From assembly GCA_001839685.1 (NCBI GenBank), contig MLAK01000564.1, positions 42,989 through 105,421 of the forward strand: 62,433 nucleotides of DNA. The letters run 5' to 3'. Below the pieces are notes generated by a model, which was not told the origin of the DNA, did no database searches, and saw nothing but the letters and a program-made list of their open reading frames with translations. This document shows positions 45,483 to 55,873 of this stretch, piece after piece. A program made the translations under genes and the position numbers. Positions within the stretch are counted from its first letter, which is position 1; each line of letters begins with the position of its first letter. Source of the DNA: Tritrichomonas foetus (taxonomy: Eukaryota; Parabasalia; Tritrichomonadida; Tritrichomonadidae).

Positions 45483-46397
45483 ATGAGTAATAGCGCCATT
45501 GATGAATCTAGAAGCATTGAACAACTTAATTTAGCCTCATTTCATCAAATTAAAGTTCGTGAAAAGATAAAAATGAACAAAAAACGAATACAACAAATTC
45601 GAGCGAAAATAAATGAGCTTCAAATTTTTGTTACTGAATATCACAGTGATAGTTCATTAAAAATGTATATTGATACCAATACTTTGAATATTTCTTTGTT
45701 TGATGTTCAGATACAGGCTAGTCTTTTGAAATATCGACTTAATACTGAAAAGTCACTAGAAAATCACCTAGTTATCAAACCAAAGATATTTAGTCACTAT
45801 AACTACTGTCAATATGATCTTGATTCTGAATGTGATTTAGGTGAATTTATTAACGCCAAAAATCATAATTTTACTACTCTTGTCATTAATATTACTCCTG
45901 ATACAGAAATCATATGGAAAAAATCGATTTATATAAAAAGAAATAAAAAGGTGGTTATTAATGGAAATGGTTCAACTATCAAAATAAATGAAACAGTTTT
46001 AAATTTTGGTTTCAACATGAGCATGTTAATAATGGAATTATCAGCTCAATTGATATTATCCAATTTAAACATTCTTGTAAAATTACCAAATAATAAAGAA
46101 ATGGAAGAAAGTTCATGTATCTTCAATGTTGCATGTAATCATGCTATAGGCATGGGACTGTCGACCATCAAATTTGAAAATGTAAGCATTACTTCAAATA
46201 TAAATATCATTAACGTTGGTATTCATGGGTTTGTAAACATTATTTGTAACAATGTCAAATGTATTGGTCATAAAAACATGATAAAATTTGTTAATTGTGA
46301 AGCTGATCTTTATGGTTCGCAATCACAAGTCTTTTTAACTTGTTCTAAAACAAGCATTAATAAGAAAGTCATTTTAAAAAGTTACACCAGTGAATAA
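45483..46397 (+). CDS. Unknown protein, helical N-terminus plus beta-helix-like region
   Basis: A 304-residue protein starting 90 bp after the Rab stop on the same strand. Residues about 10-95 are helical and basic (REKIKMNKKRIQQIRAKINE). From about 135 on, the sequence alternates short strands with Asn/Gly turns (VVINGNGSTIKINETV, INVGIHGFVNIICNNVKCIG), the pattern of right-handed beta-helix proteins of the pectate-lyase-like superfamily. No signal peptide, catalytic motif or membrane segment is visible. I do not recognise the family. TTCAATTAAATG at the start is initiator-like. Confidence 0.55.
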   Translation: MSNSAIDESRSIEQLNLASFHQIKVREKIKMNKKRIQQIRAKINELQIFVTEYHSDSSLKMYIDTNTLNISLFDVQIQASLLKYRLNTEKSLENHLVIKPKIFSHYNYCQYDLDSECDLGEFINAKNHNFTTLVINITPDTEIIWKKSIYIKRNKKVVINGNGSTIKINETVLNFGFNMSMLIMELSAQLILSNLNILVKLPNNKEMEESSCIFNVACNHAIGMGLSTIKFENVSITSNINIINVGIHGFVNIICNNVKCIGHKNMIKFVNCEADLYGSQSQVFLTCSKTSINKKVILKSYTSE

Positions 46398-46499
46398 TTG
46401 TAAAGCATAGCATATTATCATGAAAAAATATAATTATTAACATATACAATTTTTATTAAAAACAAAAGATATCAAATATGATAAAACAACATATTTGAA

Positions 46500-49400
46500 T
46501 TATTCTCTTTGTGAAATCTTCAGAATTGTGCTAAACCTATGCGAAAGGCTTTCAATTTCTCTTTCTTTTTCAGTAATTTGTTCTTCAAGATCTTTTACAG
46601 TCTTCTTTAAGCTTTCATTTTCTTCCAGCAAGAGTTGAATATGTGAAACTCTTTCTAGTTCTTCTTCTTCATGATCATTCATTGCATCTTTGAATTTGGC
46701 GATTAATTCTTCTCTTGCAATTTCAAGTTCTTCAATTTTATCCTTTTGGTCTTCAATTTCTTCATTATAAGTATTTAACTTTTTCATAAGTGCTTCATAT
46801 TTGGCACACAGCTGATCATTTTTATCAAGCAAGCCTTGAATGTGATTAACTTTCTTTTTCATCATCTCTGCATCGTCGCTGTCCATCTCATCAATTAATT
46901 GCTTAAGTGCATTATTTGAAAGTTCCAATCCTTCATACTTATTTTGTAAACTTTCAAGTTGAATTTCAAGATCGCTGATATATTTTCTCAGTTGATCAAT
47001 TTCTTTTATGTTTTCTTCGTTTTCATCAAGAATTGCTTGTCTGTCAGGGAAATTATTCAAATTATTTTTCATTGTTGAAATGTCAAATCTAAGTTGAGAA
47101 ATTTTCAAATCAAGTTGTTCATTTTCATTTAGAATTGCTTGAATATGTTCAGTTAATGTGTCACTTGATCTTAAACGTTTATTATCCTGATTTATTTGTT
47201 TTGCAATCATTTTCTTTGCTTCAATAATTTGTTTAGAAAGAGTTTCATTTTCATCTATAACGAATTGAAGTTGTTCAAACAATGAAAGATTTTTATATTT
47301 AGATTCATTTAATTGATTATTTTCGAGGACATCTTGACTAGAAGTATTAACAGTGCTGCCTAGTTTTTGTGCTTTTTGATCAAGGCATTCTTGAATTAAA
47401 GAATTTTGTTTATGAAGATCATCATTTTCGTGAACAATGTTGTTAATTGTTTGAATAAGAGGATCAGATTTATCATCAGCACCAACAACTTGTCTTATTT
47501 TATCGTTTTCGTTTCTTAATTCTTCATTGTGCTTAAGAAGAATGTTGAGTTGTTCGTCGAGTGGATCATCAATTGAAGCATTTTCAGCAACAATGTCATT
47601 GCTTCGAATAATATCTCGAATTCTTTGATTTTCTTCTTTCAATTGATCATTTTCATTAATTAAATTCGTGATATGCTTAATCAAAGGTTGGTTTGTGCTG
47701 GCATCTTGGCCACTCTTAATCAGTTTATCTTTAATATTTTGACTTTCTTCTCTTAATCTATCATTTTCATCTATAAGATGATTTAATTGTTTGATTATTG
47801 GTTGATTAGAAATTGCTCCACTATCAATACTGTTTAATTTGTCTTTAATCTGTTGATTTTCTTCTCTTAATTGATCGTTTTCATTCAGAAGTTGATCAAC
47901 TTGTTTGCTTAAAGGTTGATTTGAGACAATCATATTACAATTGCTTAATTTTTCTTTAATTTTAATATTTTCTTCTTTCATTTTCTCATTATCATCAATA
48001 AGTTGATTCAATTGTTTAATTAGTGGTTGATTAGCTGTATTTATGTCATCAATAGTACTTAATTTATCTCTAATTTGTTGATTTTCTTCTCTCAATTGAT
48101 CATTTTCATTAAGAAGTTGATCAACTTGCTTAATTAAAGGTTGATTTGATGTTGTTCCTTGATAAACATTATTTATTTTTTCTCTGATTTGTTTGTTTTC
48201 TTCTTTTAATTGATCATTCTCTTCCATTAATTGATCAATTTGTTTAGAAATAGGCAGCTTAGCATTATTATCTTGGTCCAAGAGATCAAATTTCTTCCTA
48301 ATTTTTAGATTTTCATCTTTCAATTGATCATTTTCTTCAATCATGAAGCTTATTTGTTTAATTAGTGGTTGATTAAAGATTTCATTTTCATTTGGATAAT
48401 TATGTTTAATTGATTCTATAATTTTCTCATTTTCTTCTGTTAGTTTTTCATTTTCTTCAATTAAACTTTTAACAAGAGAGGAGAGAGGTTGATTAGAATC
48501 ATTGTTGTTAGTTTCATATTCGTTTCCTTTTCGAATATTCTTGGAAATTGCATTTCGAATATCTTTATTTTCTTTAACAATTTGGTGTAGCCTTTGATAT
48601 AGTGGCTTTTCATCTTGAATATCTTCATCGCCTTCTTTAACAATTTCGCGAATCTTACTTGTTTCGTCGCGAATTGCACCAAACTCAGATACAATGCTTT
48701 GAACTTGGTCAACAAGAGGAATTTTCAGTGAATCATTTTTTACAGCTTTTCTAATTTTATCATTTTCTGTTTTCACAGCTTCAGCTTCATTGCAAATTGT
48801 TTGAATTTGTTCAATAAGTGGGATTTTTGGATCAGCAATTTTTATTTTTTGTAAGAAATTGCGAATTTCATCACATTCTTGACTTGAAGAATTTCCAGAT
48901 TCTATGAGGTTTTGAATCTGTTTTGAAAGAGGCAGCATATGATCACTTTCGTTGAGCAAATTTGTTTGTGTAATGAACTGTTTTGCTGCATCGCTTTCAT
49001 CCTTTCCATCTGCCAAAATTTGCAACTGTTCTAACAAAAGCAAACCTTCATCTTTTTGATTATGAGTTTCATTTTCACTTTGGTTTTGGTTTTGAATATT
49101 TTTGTCAAAGTCATCACCGGCTAAACTCATTTTTATAAAGTCGCGAATTTGTTGCATTTCTTGCTTCGTTTTAACTTCTTTATTAAAGCAAATATTCAAT
49201 TGTTCTGGAATTGACAAATTTCTTTCTTCCTCGTTTAAGTTTGCATTTTCCGAAATTATTTTCTTAATTTTTTCGCTTTCATTATCATTTGATTCACACA
49301 ACTTCGAAAATGCTTGAATTTGTTCTATTAGAGGCTTATCTGCATATGATTCGCCGATTTTGCCAATTAATATTTTTTGTGCATCAGAATTTTCCAGCTT

Positions 49401-52400
49401 GGCCTCATCTGCTTCTTTTGTGATAATTTGAATTTGCTTTACTAAAGATTGTTTTGTTTCTTCATCGGCCTCATTGAATCTTGGAAGTAGAATATTTTTA
49501 GCTGATTCATTTTCATTCAAAATTTCTTTATTGTTGGAAATGATCTGTTGAACTTGGGAAACTAAAGAAGTCTCTTGATTTATTTGAGGTAAATTGTCAA
49601 TTATGAATTGTTTGGTTTCTTCATTTTCTTTTTTAGTCGATTCATTCTTAGAAATGAGCTGTTGAATTTGATTTGCTAACGTTTGTGAATTATCAATATT
49701 ATTATCAGTGTATTGAGAGAGAAATTGCTTAGCTTCAACATTTTCTTTCTTATAAGCTTCATTATTTGTGATTAATTGATGAATTTGATTTGTCAGAGGT
49801 TGAGAATCATCAATATCACTATATTGTGAAATGAACTTCTTGACGTCTTCATTTTCTATTTTAGAAGCTTCATTTTGGGAAACTAACTGCTTTATTTGAT
49901 TGGACAATTGCTGTGAGCTATCTATGTTAGAATTACATTCTAAAATATACTTTTTAGCTTCCTCATTTTCATAGTGAGCCGAATTATTGGATGTCGCAAG
50001 CTGTTCAATTTGTTTAATTAATGGCTCTTCTTTATTGATTGTTTGATTATTTTGCTGGATGAATTGCTTAGCTGCTATGTTTTCCTTAATTTCCTTTTCA
50101 CTTTTTTCAATAAACAACTTAATTTGGCTCAATAAATCTGATTTAATTGCATCATGTTGTTCTTGTTGATCATCTTGATTGTCGTCAGTTCTGACATCAA
50201 TTTTACTCGCGATTATTTGACTTGCTATTTCATTTTCAGCAATCACTTTTCTATTTTCTTCAATAAGAGCTTCAACTTGTCGAATTAAAGGAAGAGATTT
50301 CATATCTTCGCTAGAAAATTTAGTTTCAAGAGCTCTTTGAATGCTTTCATTTTCTTCTTTGGATTTATTTATTCCATTCAAAAGAGAGATAACTTGCTTT
50401 GAAAGTGGTTCGTCTTTTATTTCTTCATTTTTCATTTGGGACAGAACAATTTGTTTAACAGCTGCATTCTCTTCTCTTTCGTTATTCATTTCATTAATGA
50501 AAAGCTCTAATTTCTTTGATAGCAATGGTTCTTCACAAATCGTCTGATTATTTTTCATATTGTCATTAATTATTCTTTGAAGTTCGTCAACATCATGGTG
50601 CTTTTCATTATTTTCATGTTGAAGTTCTTCGTTCTTTTCAAGAAGAGTTTCAATTTGTTTAGATAAATCAAATGACTCAAGGTGGGATGGATCTTCAATG
50701 GCATTTTTAGCTAGCAGTTTTTGTTTAATCTTCATGTTTTCTTCAGATAAAGTATCGCCTTCTTTAAGGAGGTCTTTAAGTTTCTCAATCAATGGCTTAT
50801 TCTCAGATCCTTTACTAGCATTGATTCCATATGTATTATTTATTGATGTACTTCGTTTCCTTAATGATACCTGTTGATTAATTTCATTAAGGTAGTTCTT
50901 TGCAGATAAATAAATATCTCTCAATTGTTCAGTAATACTAGCATTGTCAGTAGCTGGATTATTGGAAATGATATTAACATCATCATTAGTGCCTGTTAAC
51001 ACTATTTCATGTTGTCCTTGAAGGGACTGTGACTCTAATGAATGATCAGTCTCTTGAATGTTATTCATGTTTTGAAAAGAGTTTTGTTCTTTTATTGTGT
51101 TTTCACCTTCAACAGAATTCTCATTTTGTTCTGGTGTTTTTGTTTGTGTTGTCGTTGATATTGGGGATGAAGTTTGTTCAAAAAGAGGATTTTTAACATT
51201 TTGAGTTAGTTTTGGTTTAAGGGGCAAAAGCAATGAAAATAAAGAAATAATGTTTCGTATTTCTTTTTGTTCCTCGGAATATTTATGATTTTCCTCTTGA
51301 AAATTGTTTTGATTTCCTAATCGAGAGTTTAGTGCCATTATATCATTAGATAAATTCATATTCTCAGCTTTTAATTTCGATATCTCTGTAGTCAAAGAAA
51401 ATTCACTCGCTCTCAATTTTTCAATTTCTTCTTGATAATCTTTTATCTTTGGTCGAAGATCATGGAGTTCTGATGTATACATTTTTTCTTGAGAAGTAAA
51501 TGAATCATGTCTTGAACTATATTCTCTTAATTTCCCTTTTAATAGCTCAATTTCAGTAGTCATTGAGTTGGATGCATCAAAAAATGTCTGGATTTGATTT
51601 TTCAGACGAATTATTTCAAGTTTATTAGTTGAATCTGTTTTATTAAAGTCAGAATTCTGATTGAGAAGCTGTTGATTTTTCTCATTCAAAGAAACAAGTT
51701 CTTTATTAGCCTTTGTAAGATTTTCCAAAAGCTGATTATTTTGCTCTTGAAGAGTGTTATTTGAATGAGTTAATTGGATATTTTCATTTTGAGTATTTAG
51801 TATTGCTGTTTTAAGTTCATTTAATTTAAATGTCAAATCTTGATTTGATGTTGTTACTTTTTCTATATCATCACTTTTGGTCTTAAGAATGCTTTGTAAG
51901 CTTATTATTTCCCTATTAAATGCAGAGTCTTTTTGAGATATTTGTAATTTTAATGTTTCATTTTCATTTTGAATGGCAGATAATTTGGAACTAAGATTTT
52001 CTAAATTAGTCACTGTATCATTGCATTGTTGAGTAAGATGGTCAAATTCATCTGAAATTTGAGCCAGTTTATTTTTTAGGTTCGTAATTTCAATAGTTTG
52101 TGTTGCATTTTCAGTTTTAAGACTTTGAATTTTGACTGAATAATGCTGTATTTTTAATTGATTTTGTTCTGCTTCAACTTGATATTTTGAATTAATTAAC
52201 TCAGATTGCCTTAAACGATCATTTGCTTCTTTTAATGTATTAATTTCTTTTTGATAATTTATCGAATCTTTTCTAAGTTTTTCATTTTGTAATTTTGATT
52301 CTTCAAGAAGATTTGAAACGTCTTTGATTGAAGATTTCATTGAATCAATTTCCAATTTATGTTGGCTTTCTTTCAATAAATCCAATTTCAAATTTCTGTT

Positions 52401-54131
52401 TTGTTCATCCAATTGATCAATTTGGGATTGAAGTTTTTTAATATCATTTAAATAACTTTCTTTCTGTTGTTTGGATTGTTCAATAATATTAACTAATTCT
52501 TCATTTGTTGATTTTTGTTTTTCGATTTGTGCTTTCATTTCATCATCCTTCAACATTATATCTTTCATATGGGAACTTTGTAAATTTTCTAAACTTGTTT
52601 CATTTTTCAATTTTATTTCTTCAAACTGATTTTCCATATCTTTTATTTTTAATTTAAGTGTGTTCATTTTAATTTTCATTGTTTCTCTTTCATTTTCATA
52701 TTGTTGAATTTGTTGAGCTTGTTTCATATTAATTTGTTGAGCTTGAAGTCTATCATCTTTCAAATGCTCAATGCTAATTCGCAATTCATGATTTTGTTGC
52801 TCCAATTCTTGAACTTGTTCAGCAAATGGCAAATTCCCATTCAATATTTTATGATTAAGTTCATCATTTTGTATTTCCAATAAATGAATTTGTGATTGAA
52901 GTCTGTGAATTTCAGCAGATGCTGATTCTGCAGTCATGTTTAACGTTTTGTTTTCTCTTGTGAGTCTTCTTAGTTGCCACAGCTCATTTTGTAATGCTTC
53001 GATTTGAGAAACTTTCCCTTCTAATTGTTCAGTTACATGTTTTATAAATTCGGAACATTGATCTTGATTTTCCTTGAATTTTTTATTCACTTCTTCTAAA
53101 TGAAGATTTCTTTTTTCATTTTCACTTAACGCTTGTTTAAGATTTTTAACCTCATTACTAATTCTAAATCGTTTATTAGATTCAAGCTCATCAACTTTCA
53201 TACGTAATTTTTCAGCTAAATCTGTTCTAACTTTAATTTCTTTTCTCGCGCTCATCAATTGAGTTTGAAGTTCAACTATTTGTTTTTGAAGATCTTCATT
53301 TGTATCTTTCAGCTGCTGCTGACTATGAGAAATTATGTCAAATTCATTTTGTGAATATTCAAGTTGAGAAGCAGTACCTTTTAATTTTTTAATAATTTTA
53401 TATGAATTTCCTAGTTTTGTATTTGTATCATCAAGTTCTGTCTTTGTTAAAGAAAGTTGTTTTTGAAGACTTCTTACACTATCTTTCATTTCGTTTTCAG
53501 CTAAAGATTTAGTAGATTCCAACATTGATGAAAGCTCAGAATTTGAGCTTTGTGATTGCTTCAATTTCAAAGATAATTGAGATATTTGTTTTTGAGCACT
53601 TAATAGTTGATTTGACAATTCTTGATTCTGTTTATTCTTTTTAGCAATTTTCATGCTAGCTTTCTGTAGTTTGTCTTGCATTGTGGCTAATTCTGATTCA
53701 GTATTCTGAAGTTGAATTTCAATTTTTTGGAGATTATTTGATAATTCATATTGTTGATCAATTGCATCATGTGCAGAAGATGCAAGCTTTTCAGTTTTTT
53801 GGTCGATTTTGTGTTTTTCAGCCTGTAATTGAATACATTTTTCTTGGTAAATTTGCTTTTCCTTTTGAGCTTGTGAAACTTGGTTAATTAGATCAGAATT
53901 TAAACTTTCAACTGTCGATAATCGTTGTTTCAATTGTTGGTTGGCTCGCTCTGATGCATCACAGCATTGCTTTAATTGAACATTCGCTTCCTTCAAAAAA
54001 AATAATTGCTTATTAAAAGAAATATTTTGTTTCCGAAGCAAATCCTTATCGCTTGCTTTACTGCTACTTGATTTTCTTGTCACACCTGAGGAATTCGAAG
54101 ATATAGAGAAAAAATCTTCATTCTCTGTCAT
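46500..54131 (-). CDS. Giant coiled-coil protein with about 31 internal ~40-residue repeats (2543 aa)
   Basis: Uninterrupted frame from ATG 54131 (MTENEDFFSISSNSSG); the upstream extension uses a TTG. Residues about 1-960 are continuous heptad coiled coil with a Ser-rich head. Residues about 960-1100 are a Thr/Asn/Gln-rich linker. Residues about 1110-2330 consist of a degenerate repeat whose core is QPLIKQIxxLIxENDQLKEE followed by NxxIRxKL and a short variable spacer. The final 200 residues return to ordinary coiled coil. No membrane segment. The regular PL.kQi..l break between helices suggests a hinged rod. A structural or tethering role is inferred; no homologue can be named. A GACCGTTTA element lies 10-17 bp before the ATG and AAAAAGTC at 54215-54222. 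Confidence 0.8.
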   Translation of the reverse strand: MTENEDFFSISSNSSGVTRKSSSSKASDKDLLRKQNISFNKQLFFLKEANVQLKQCCDASERANQQLKQRLSTVESLNSDLINQVSQAQKEKQIYQEKCIQLQAEKHKIDQKTEKLASSAHDAIDQQYELSNNLQKIEIQLQNTESELATMQDKLQKASMKIAKKNKQNQELSNQLLSAQKQISQLSLKLKQSQSSNSELSSMLESTKSLAENEMKDSVRSLQKQLSLTKTELDDTNTKLGNSYKIIKKLKGTASQLEYSQNEFDIISHSQQQLKDTNEDLQKQIVELQTQLMSARKEIKVRTDLAEKLRMKVDELESNKRFRISNEVKNLKQALSENEKRNLHLEEVNKKFKENQDQCSEFIKHVTEQLEGKVSQIEALQNELWQLRRLTRENKTLNMTAESASAEIHRLQSQIHLLEIQNDELNHKILNGNLPFAEQVQELEQQNHELRISIEHLKDDRLQAQQINMKQAQQIQQYENERETMKIKMNTLKLKIKDMENQFEEIKLKNETSLENLQSSHMKDIMLKDDEMKAQIEKQKSTNEELVNIIEQSKQQKESYLNDIKKLQSQIDQLDEQNRNLKLDLLKESQHKLEIDSMKSSIKDVSNLLEESKLQNEKLRKDSINYQKEINTLKEANDRLRQSELINSKYQVEAEQNQLKIQHYSVKIQSLKTENATQTIEITNLKNKLAQISDEFDHLTQQCNDTVTNLENLSSKLSAIQNENETLKLQISQKDSAFNREIISLQSILKTKSDDIEKVTTSNQDLTFKLNELKTAILNTQNENIQLTHSNNTLQEQNNQLLENLTKANKELVSLNEKNQQLLNQNSDFNKTDSTNKLEIIRLKNQIQTFFDASNSMTTEIELLKGKLREYSSRHDSFTSQEKMYTSELHDLRPKIKDYQEEIEKLRASEFSLTTEISKLKAENMNLSNDIMALNSRLGNQNNFQEENHKYSEEQKEIRNIISLFSLLLPLKPKLTQNVKNPLFEQTSSPISTTTQTKTPEQNENSVEGENTIKEQNSFQNMNNIQETDHSLESQSLQGQHEIVLTGTNDDVNIISNNPATDNASITEQLRDIYLSAKNYLNEINQQVSLRKRSTSINNTYGINASKGSENKPLIEKLKDLLKEGDTLSEENMKIKQKLLAKNAIEDPSHLESFDLSKQIETLLEKNEELQHENNEKHHDVDELQRIINDNMKNNQTICEEPLLSKKLELFINEMNNEREENAAVKQIVLSQMKNEEIKDEPLSKQVISLLNGINKSKEENESIQRALETKFSSEDMKSLPLIRQVEALIEENRKVIAENEIASQIIASKIDVRTDDNQDDQQEQHDAIKSDLLSQIKLFIEKSEKEIKENIAAKQFIQQNNQTINKEEPLIKQIEQLATSNNSAHYENEEAKKYILECNSNIDSSQQLSNQIKQLVSQNEASKIENEDVKKFISQYSDIDDSQPLTNQIHQLITNNEAYKKENVEAKQFLSQYTDNNIDNSQTLANQIQQLISKNESTKKENEETKQFIIDNLPQINQETSLVSQVQQIISNNKEILNENESAKNILLPRFNEADEETKQSLVKQIQIITKEADEAKLENSDAQKILIGKIGESYADKPLIEQIQAFSKLCESNDNESEKIKKIISENANLNEEERNLSIPEQLNICFNKEVKTKQEMQQIRDFIKMSLAGDDFDKNIQNQNQSENETHNQKDEGLLLLEQLQILADGKDESDAAKQFITQTNLLNESDHMLPLSKQIQNLIESGNSSSQECDEIRNFLQKIKIADPKIPLIEQIQTICNEAEAVKTENDKIRKAVKNDSLKIPLVDQVQSIVSEFGAIRDETSKIREIVKEGDEDIQDEKPLYQRLHQIVKENKDIRNAISKNIRKGNEYETNNNDSNQPLSSLVKSLIEENEKLTEENEKIIESIKHNYPNENEIFNQPLIKQISFMIEENDQLKDENLKIRKKFDLLDQDNNAKLPISKQIDQLMEENDQLKEENKQIREKINNVYQGTTSNQPLIKQVDQLLNENDQLREENQQIRDKLSTIDDINTANQPLIKQLNQLIDDNEKMKEENIKIKEKLSNCNMIVSNQPLSKQVDQLLNENDQLREENQQIKDKLNSIDSGAISNQPIIKQLNHLIDENDRLREESQNIKDKLIKSGQDASTNQPLIKHITNLINENDQLKEENQRIRDIIRSNDIVAENASIDDPLDEQLNILLKHNEELRNENDKIRQVVGADDKSDPLIQTINNIVHENDDLHKQNSLIQECLDQKAQKLGSTVNTSSQDVLENNQLNESKYKNLSLFEQLQFVIDENETLSKQIIEAKKMIAKQINQDNKRLRSSDTLTEHIQAILNENEQLDLKISQLRFDISTMKNNLNNFPDRQAILDENEENIKEIDQLRKYISDLEIQLESLQNKYEGLELSNNALKQLIDEMDSDDAEMMKKKVNHIQGLLDKNDQLCAKYEALMKKLNTYNEEIEDQKDKIEELEIAREELIAKFKDAMNDHEEEELERVSHIQLLLEENESLKKTVKDLEEQITEKEREIESLSHRFSTILKISQRE
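47100..50810 (-). repeat. Protein-level tandem repeat array (about 31 units) inside the coiled-coil gene
   Basis: I count about 31 occurrences of a (P/S/T)L-x-x-Q(I/V/L)-x-x-L core at intervals of about 35-60 codons. The best conserved neighbouring copies lie at about 47640-48360 (for example QPLIKQVDQLLNENDQLREE and QPLSKQVDQLLNENDQLREE). Older copies toward 50800 keep only the core. The gradient suggests growth by repeated unequal exchange near the C-terminal side. Confidence 0.85.
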
Positions 54132-54139
54132 CAGATGAT

Positions 54140-54148
54140 GACCGTTTA
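54140..54148. promoter_or_regulatory. GACCGTTTA element before the coiled-coil gene
   Basis: Coding strand TAAACGGTC, ending 9 bp upstream of ATG 54131. It matches the core of AGTAAACGGTCT at the separase gene. Confidence 0.35.
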
Positions 54149-54578
54149 ACAAATTTGAATATGTTACATAAATACATATTAGTTTTAAAGTGATATTTGG
54201 CTTGGAAATTATTGAAAAAGTCGATATAAAAATAAAATTCGAACGAATAAAGTCGATTTATTGATAAACTTTTTCACCAATGTATTTCAAAAAGTCAATA
54301 ATGCTTCTAAAAATATAGATTAATTATAAAAAGTTACAATGGAAAAGAATGAATGATTCAATTTCACTTTCTATTTATATATTCATTGATTGAGTAATAC
54401 ATTATGGAATGGTATCCTGATGCTCTTCTTGGCTGTTAAGCAGTGAACTCATTTTAGACAACTTTTATAGATGCCCTCATGTAATGTCAAGGATCCTTAA
54501 TCCTTTTTTTTAAAAAATAAAAAAACAATAACATTACTATCCTAATCTTAAGAGATTTCTTAGGATATTAAACATGAA
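54149..54578. other. Intergenic, nothing recognised
   Basis: AT-rich. It contains AAAAAGTC twice (54215-54222 and 54289-54296), both on the + strand. No gene. Confidence 0.5.
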
Positions 54579-55873
54579 TTATAAAGGACGATTGTTTTGT
54601 TGAATTAATGAATATCTTTTTGCTAAAGCATGTAAATCAGGTGTCTGTTTCATAAACTCAAAAATGGTCTGTCCAGTAGTCAACTTAGAGTTCATTGATG
54701 CGCCATGAGCGAGGAGCCATTCAATAATTTTGAGTGGTTTTGTAATTGAACTCACAAATTCACCCAATATGGAAGAAGTTGTTGGAGTTTTTTTATTTAC
54801 GTCAAGACCTGCTTGTAAGAGAAGTTCTAAAACTTCAATGATTTCATCTTCTTCTCCAACATCTAACATATAAAATGGTCCCATGTGTCCATCATGATCA
54901 AGTCTATTTACATCAATACCTTTCGCAAGAATAATTCGGGCAATTTCTGGATTACAGGAAGTACAAATCCAATGAACAGCAGCTTTAGATTGAGTGTAAG
55001 GTGGTAAATCGATATTAGTCATTTTATCACAAAGTGCTTGAACAACAGCAACTTGTTTTTGGAAGCAAGCAAGTTCGAGGGCGCATTCATTAATATAAAA
55101 ATAAAAACTCTATAAAATAAAAATAAAAATTTTTTGTGGTGTAAACTTTCCGGGATCTTCACCAGCTTCTAGTAAAAGAGGTACAGCATCAGGTTGATTA
55201 TTTGTAATAGCAAGCATGATAGATGTATAATCACGTGTATCTAAATCCGTTCTGGTGTTATAAGCAAGTAATAACTTTAAACACTCAACATGTCGAGTTT
55301 TTATTGCTTGTTGAACAGGTTTATTCTTTTTGTTTTCGATTGCATTTATATCAGCACCACAAGCGAAAAGAAGCTTTAAGATCTGAGAGTTTCCAGATGT
55401 TGTAGCTAGATAGATAAGATGATAATGAAAAATAAAACAGAACTTCAACTTCAGGCAACATTTTCGCTTCTGCTGGGTCTTTCATTAAAATGTAAGTACA
55501 AACTTCATTTGATCCATTTAAACATGCATAATGAATTGGAGAATATTGTGCAGCACTTTTTATATTCAGAGGGAAACCGAGATTTTCAAGGAAAACAAAA
55601 ACTTCAAGTGAATCATAAAATGCAGCAATATGTAACAGAGTTAAATTTTCAATCGGAATTGACATTCTAACTCCTTGTTCTTGGCCTTTGGTTGATCTGG
55701 AATTAGAATAGGAAAAAATACTCGATTTTAAATATTGATTTTTGATAATCTCCGCCAGGATTGTCATTGATGACAGCGGATAGTATATTAACATCATTGC
55801 ATACAACAGCGTTTAATAATCTGGTCTGAAGGCTATTTTGAGCGTTATTTTGACTTCCCTGGGATCGATCCAT
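54579..55873 (-). pseudogene. Ankyrin-repeat protein gene, interrupted (one intron plus two further breaks)
   Basis: Read from ATG 55873, the first exon gives MDRSQGSQNNAQ and then LLNAVVCNDVNILSAVIND. Removing a 25-nt GT-AG segment (55697-55721) restores the frame into IENLTLLHIAAFYDSLEVFV and SPIHYACLNGSNEVCTYILM. Near 55428-55450 the frame shifts by one base and continues with LIYLATTSGNSQILKLLFAC and ECLKLLLAYN. At about 55092-55133 an AT-rich stretch in frame carries a TAG, after which NECALELACFQKQ and the last ankyrin repeats run to the stop at 54579. Some 9-10 ankyrin repeats are visible in all. The protein type is clear: a protein-binding scaffold. Whether the last two breaks are real, are unusual introns, or are sequence errors cannot be told, so it is listed as interrupted. 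Confidence 0.7.
55697..55721 (-). other. Predicted 25-nt spliceosomal intron
   Basis: On the coding strand it begins GTATTTTTTCC and ends TTCTAATTCCAG. Unspliced, the first exon frame reaches TAA inside it. Spliced, AAA-ATC-GA joins A-TCA-ACC and the ankyrin frame continues. A CTAAT branch-point-like motif lies close to the acceptor, as in the very short introns known from trichomonads. Confidence 0.7.
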
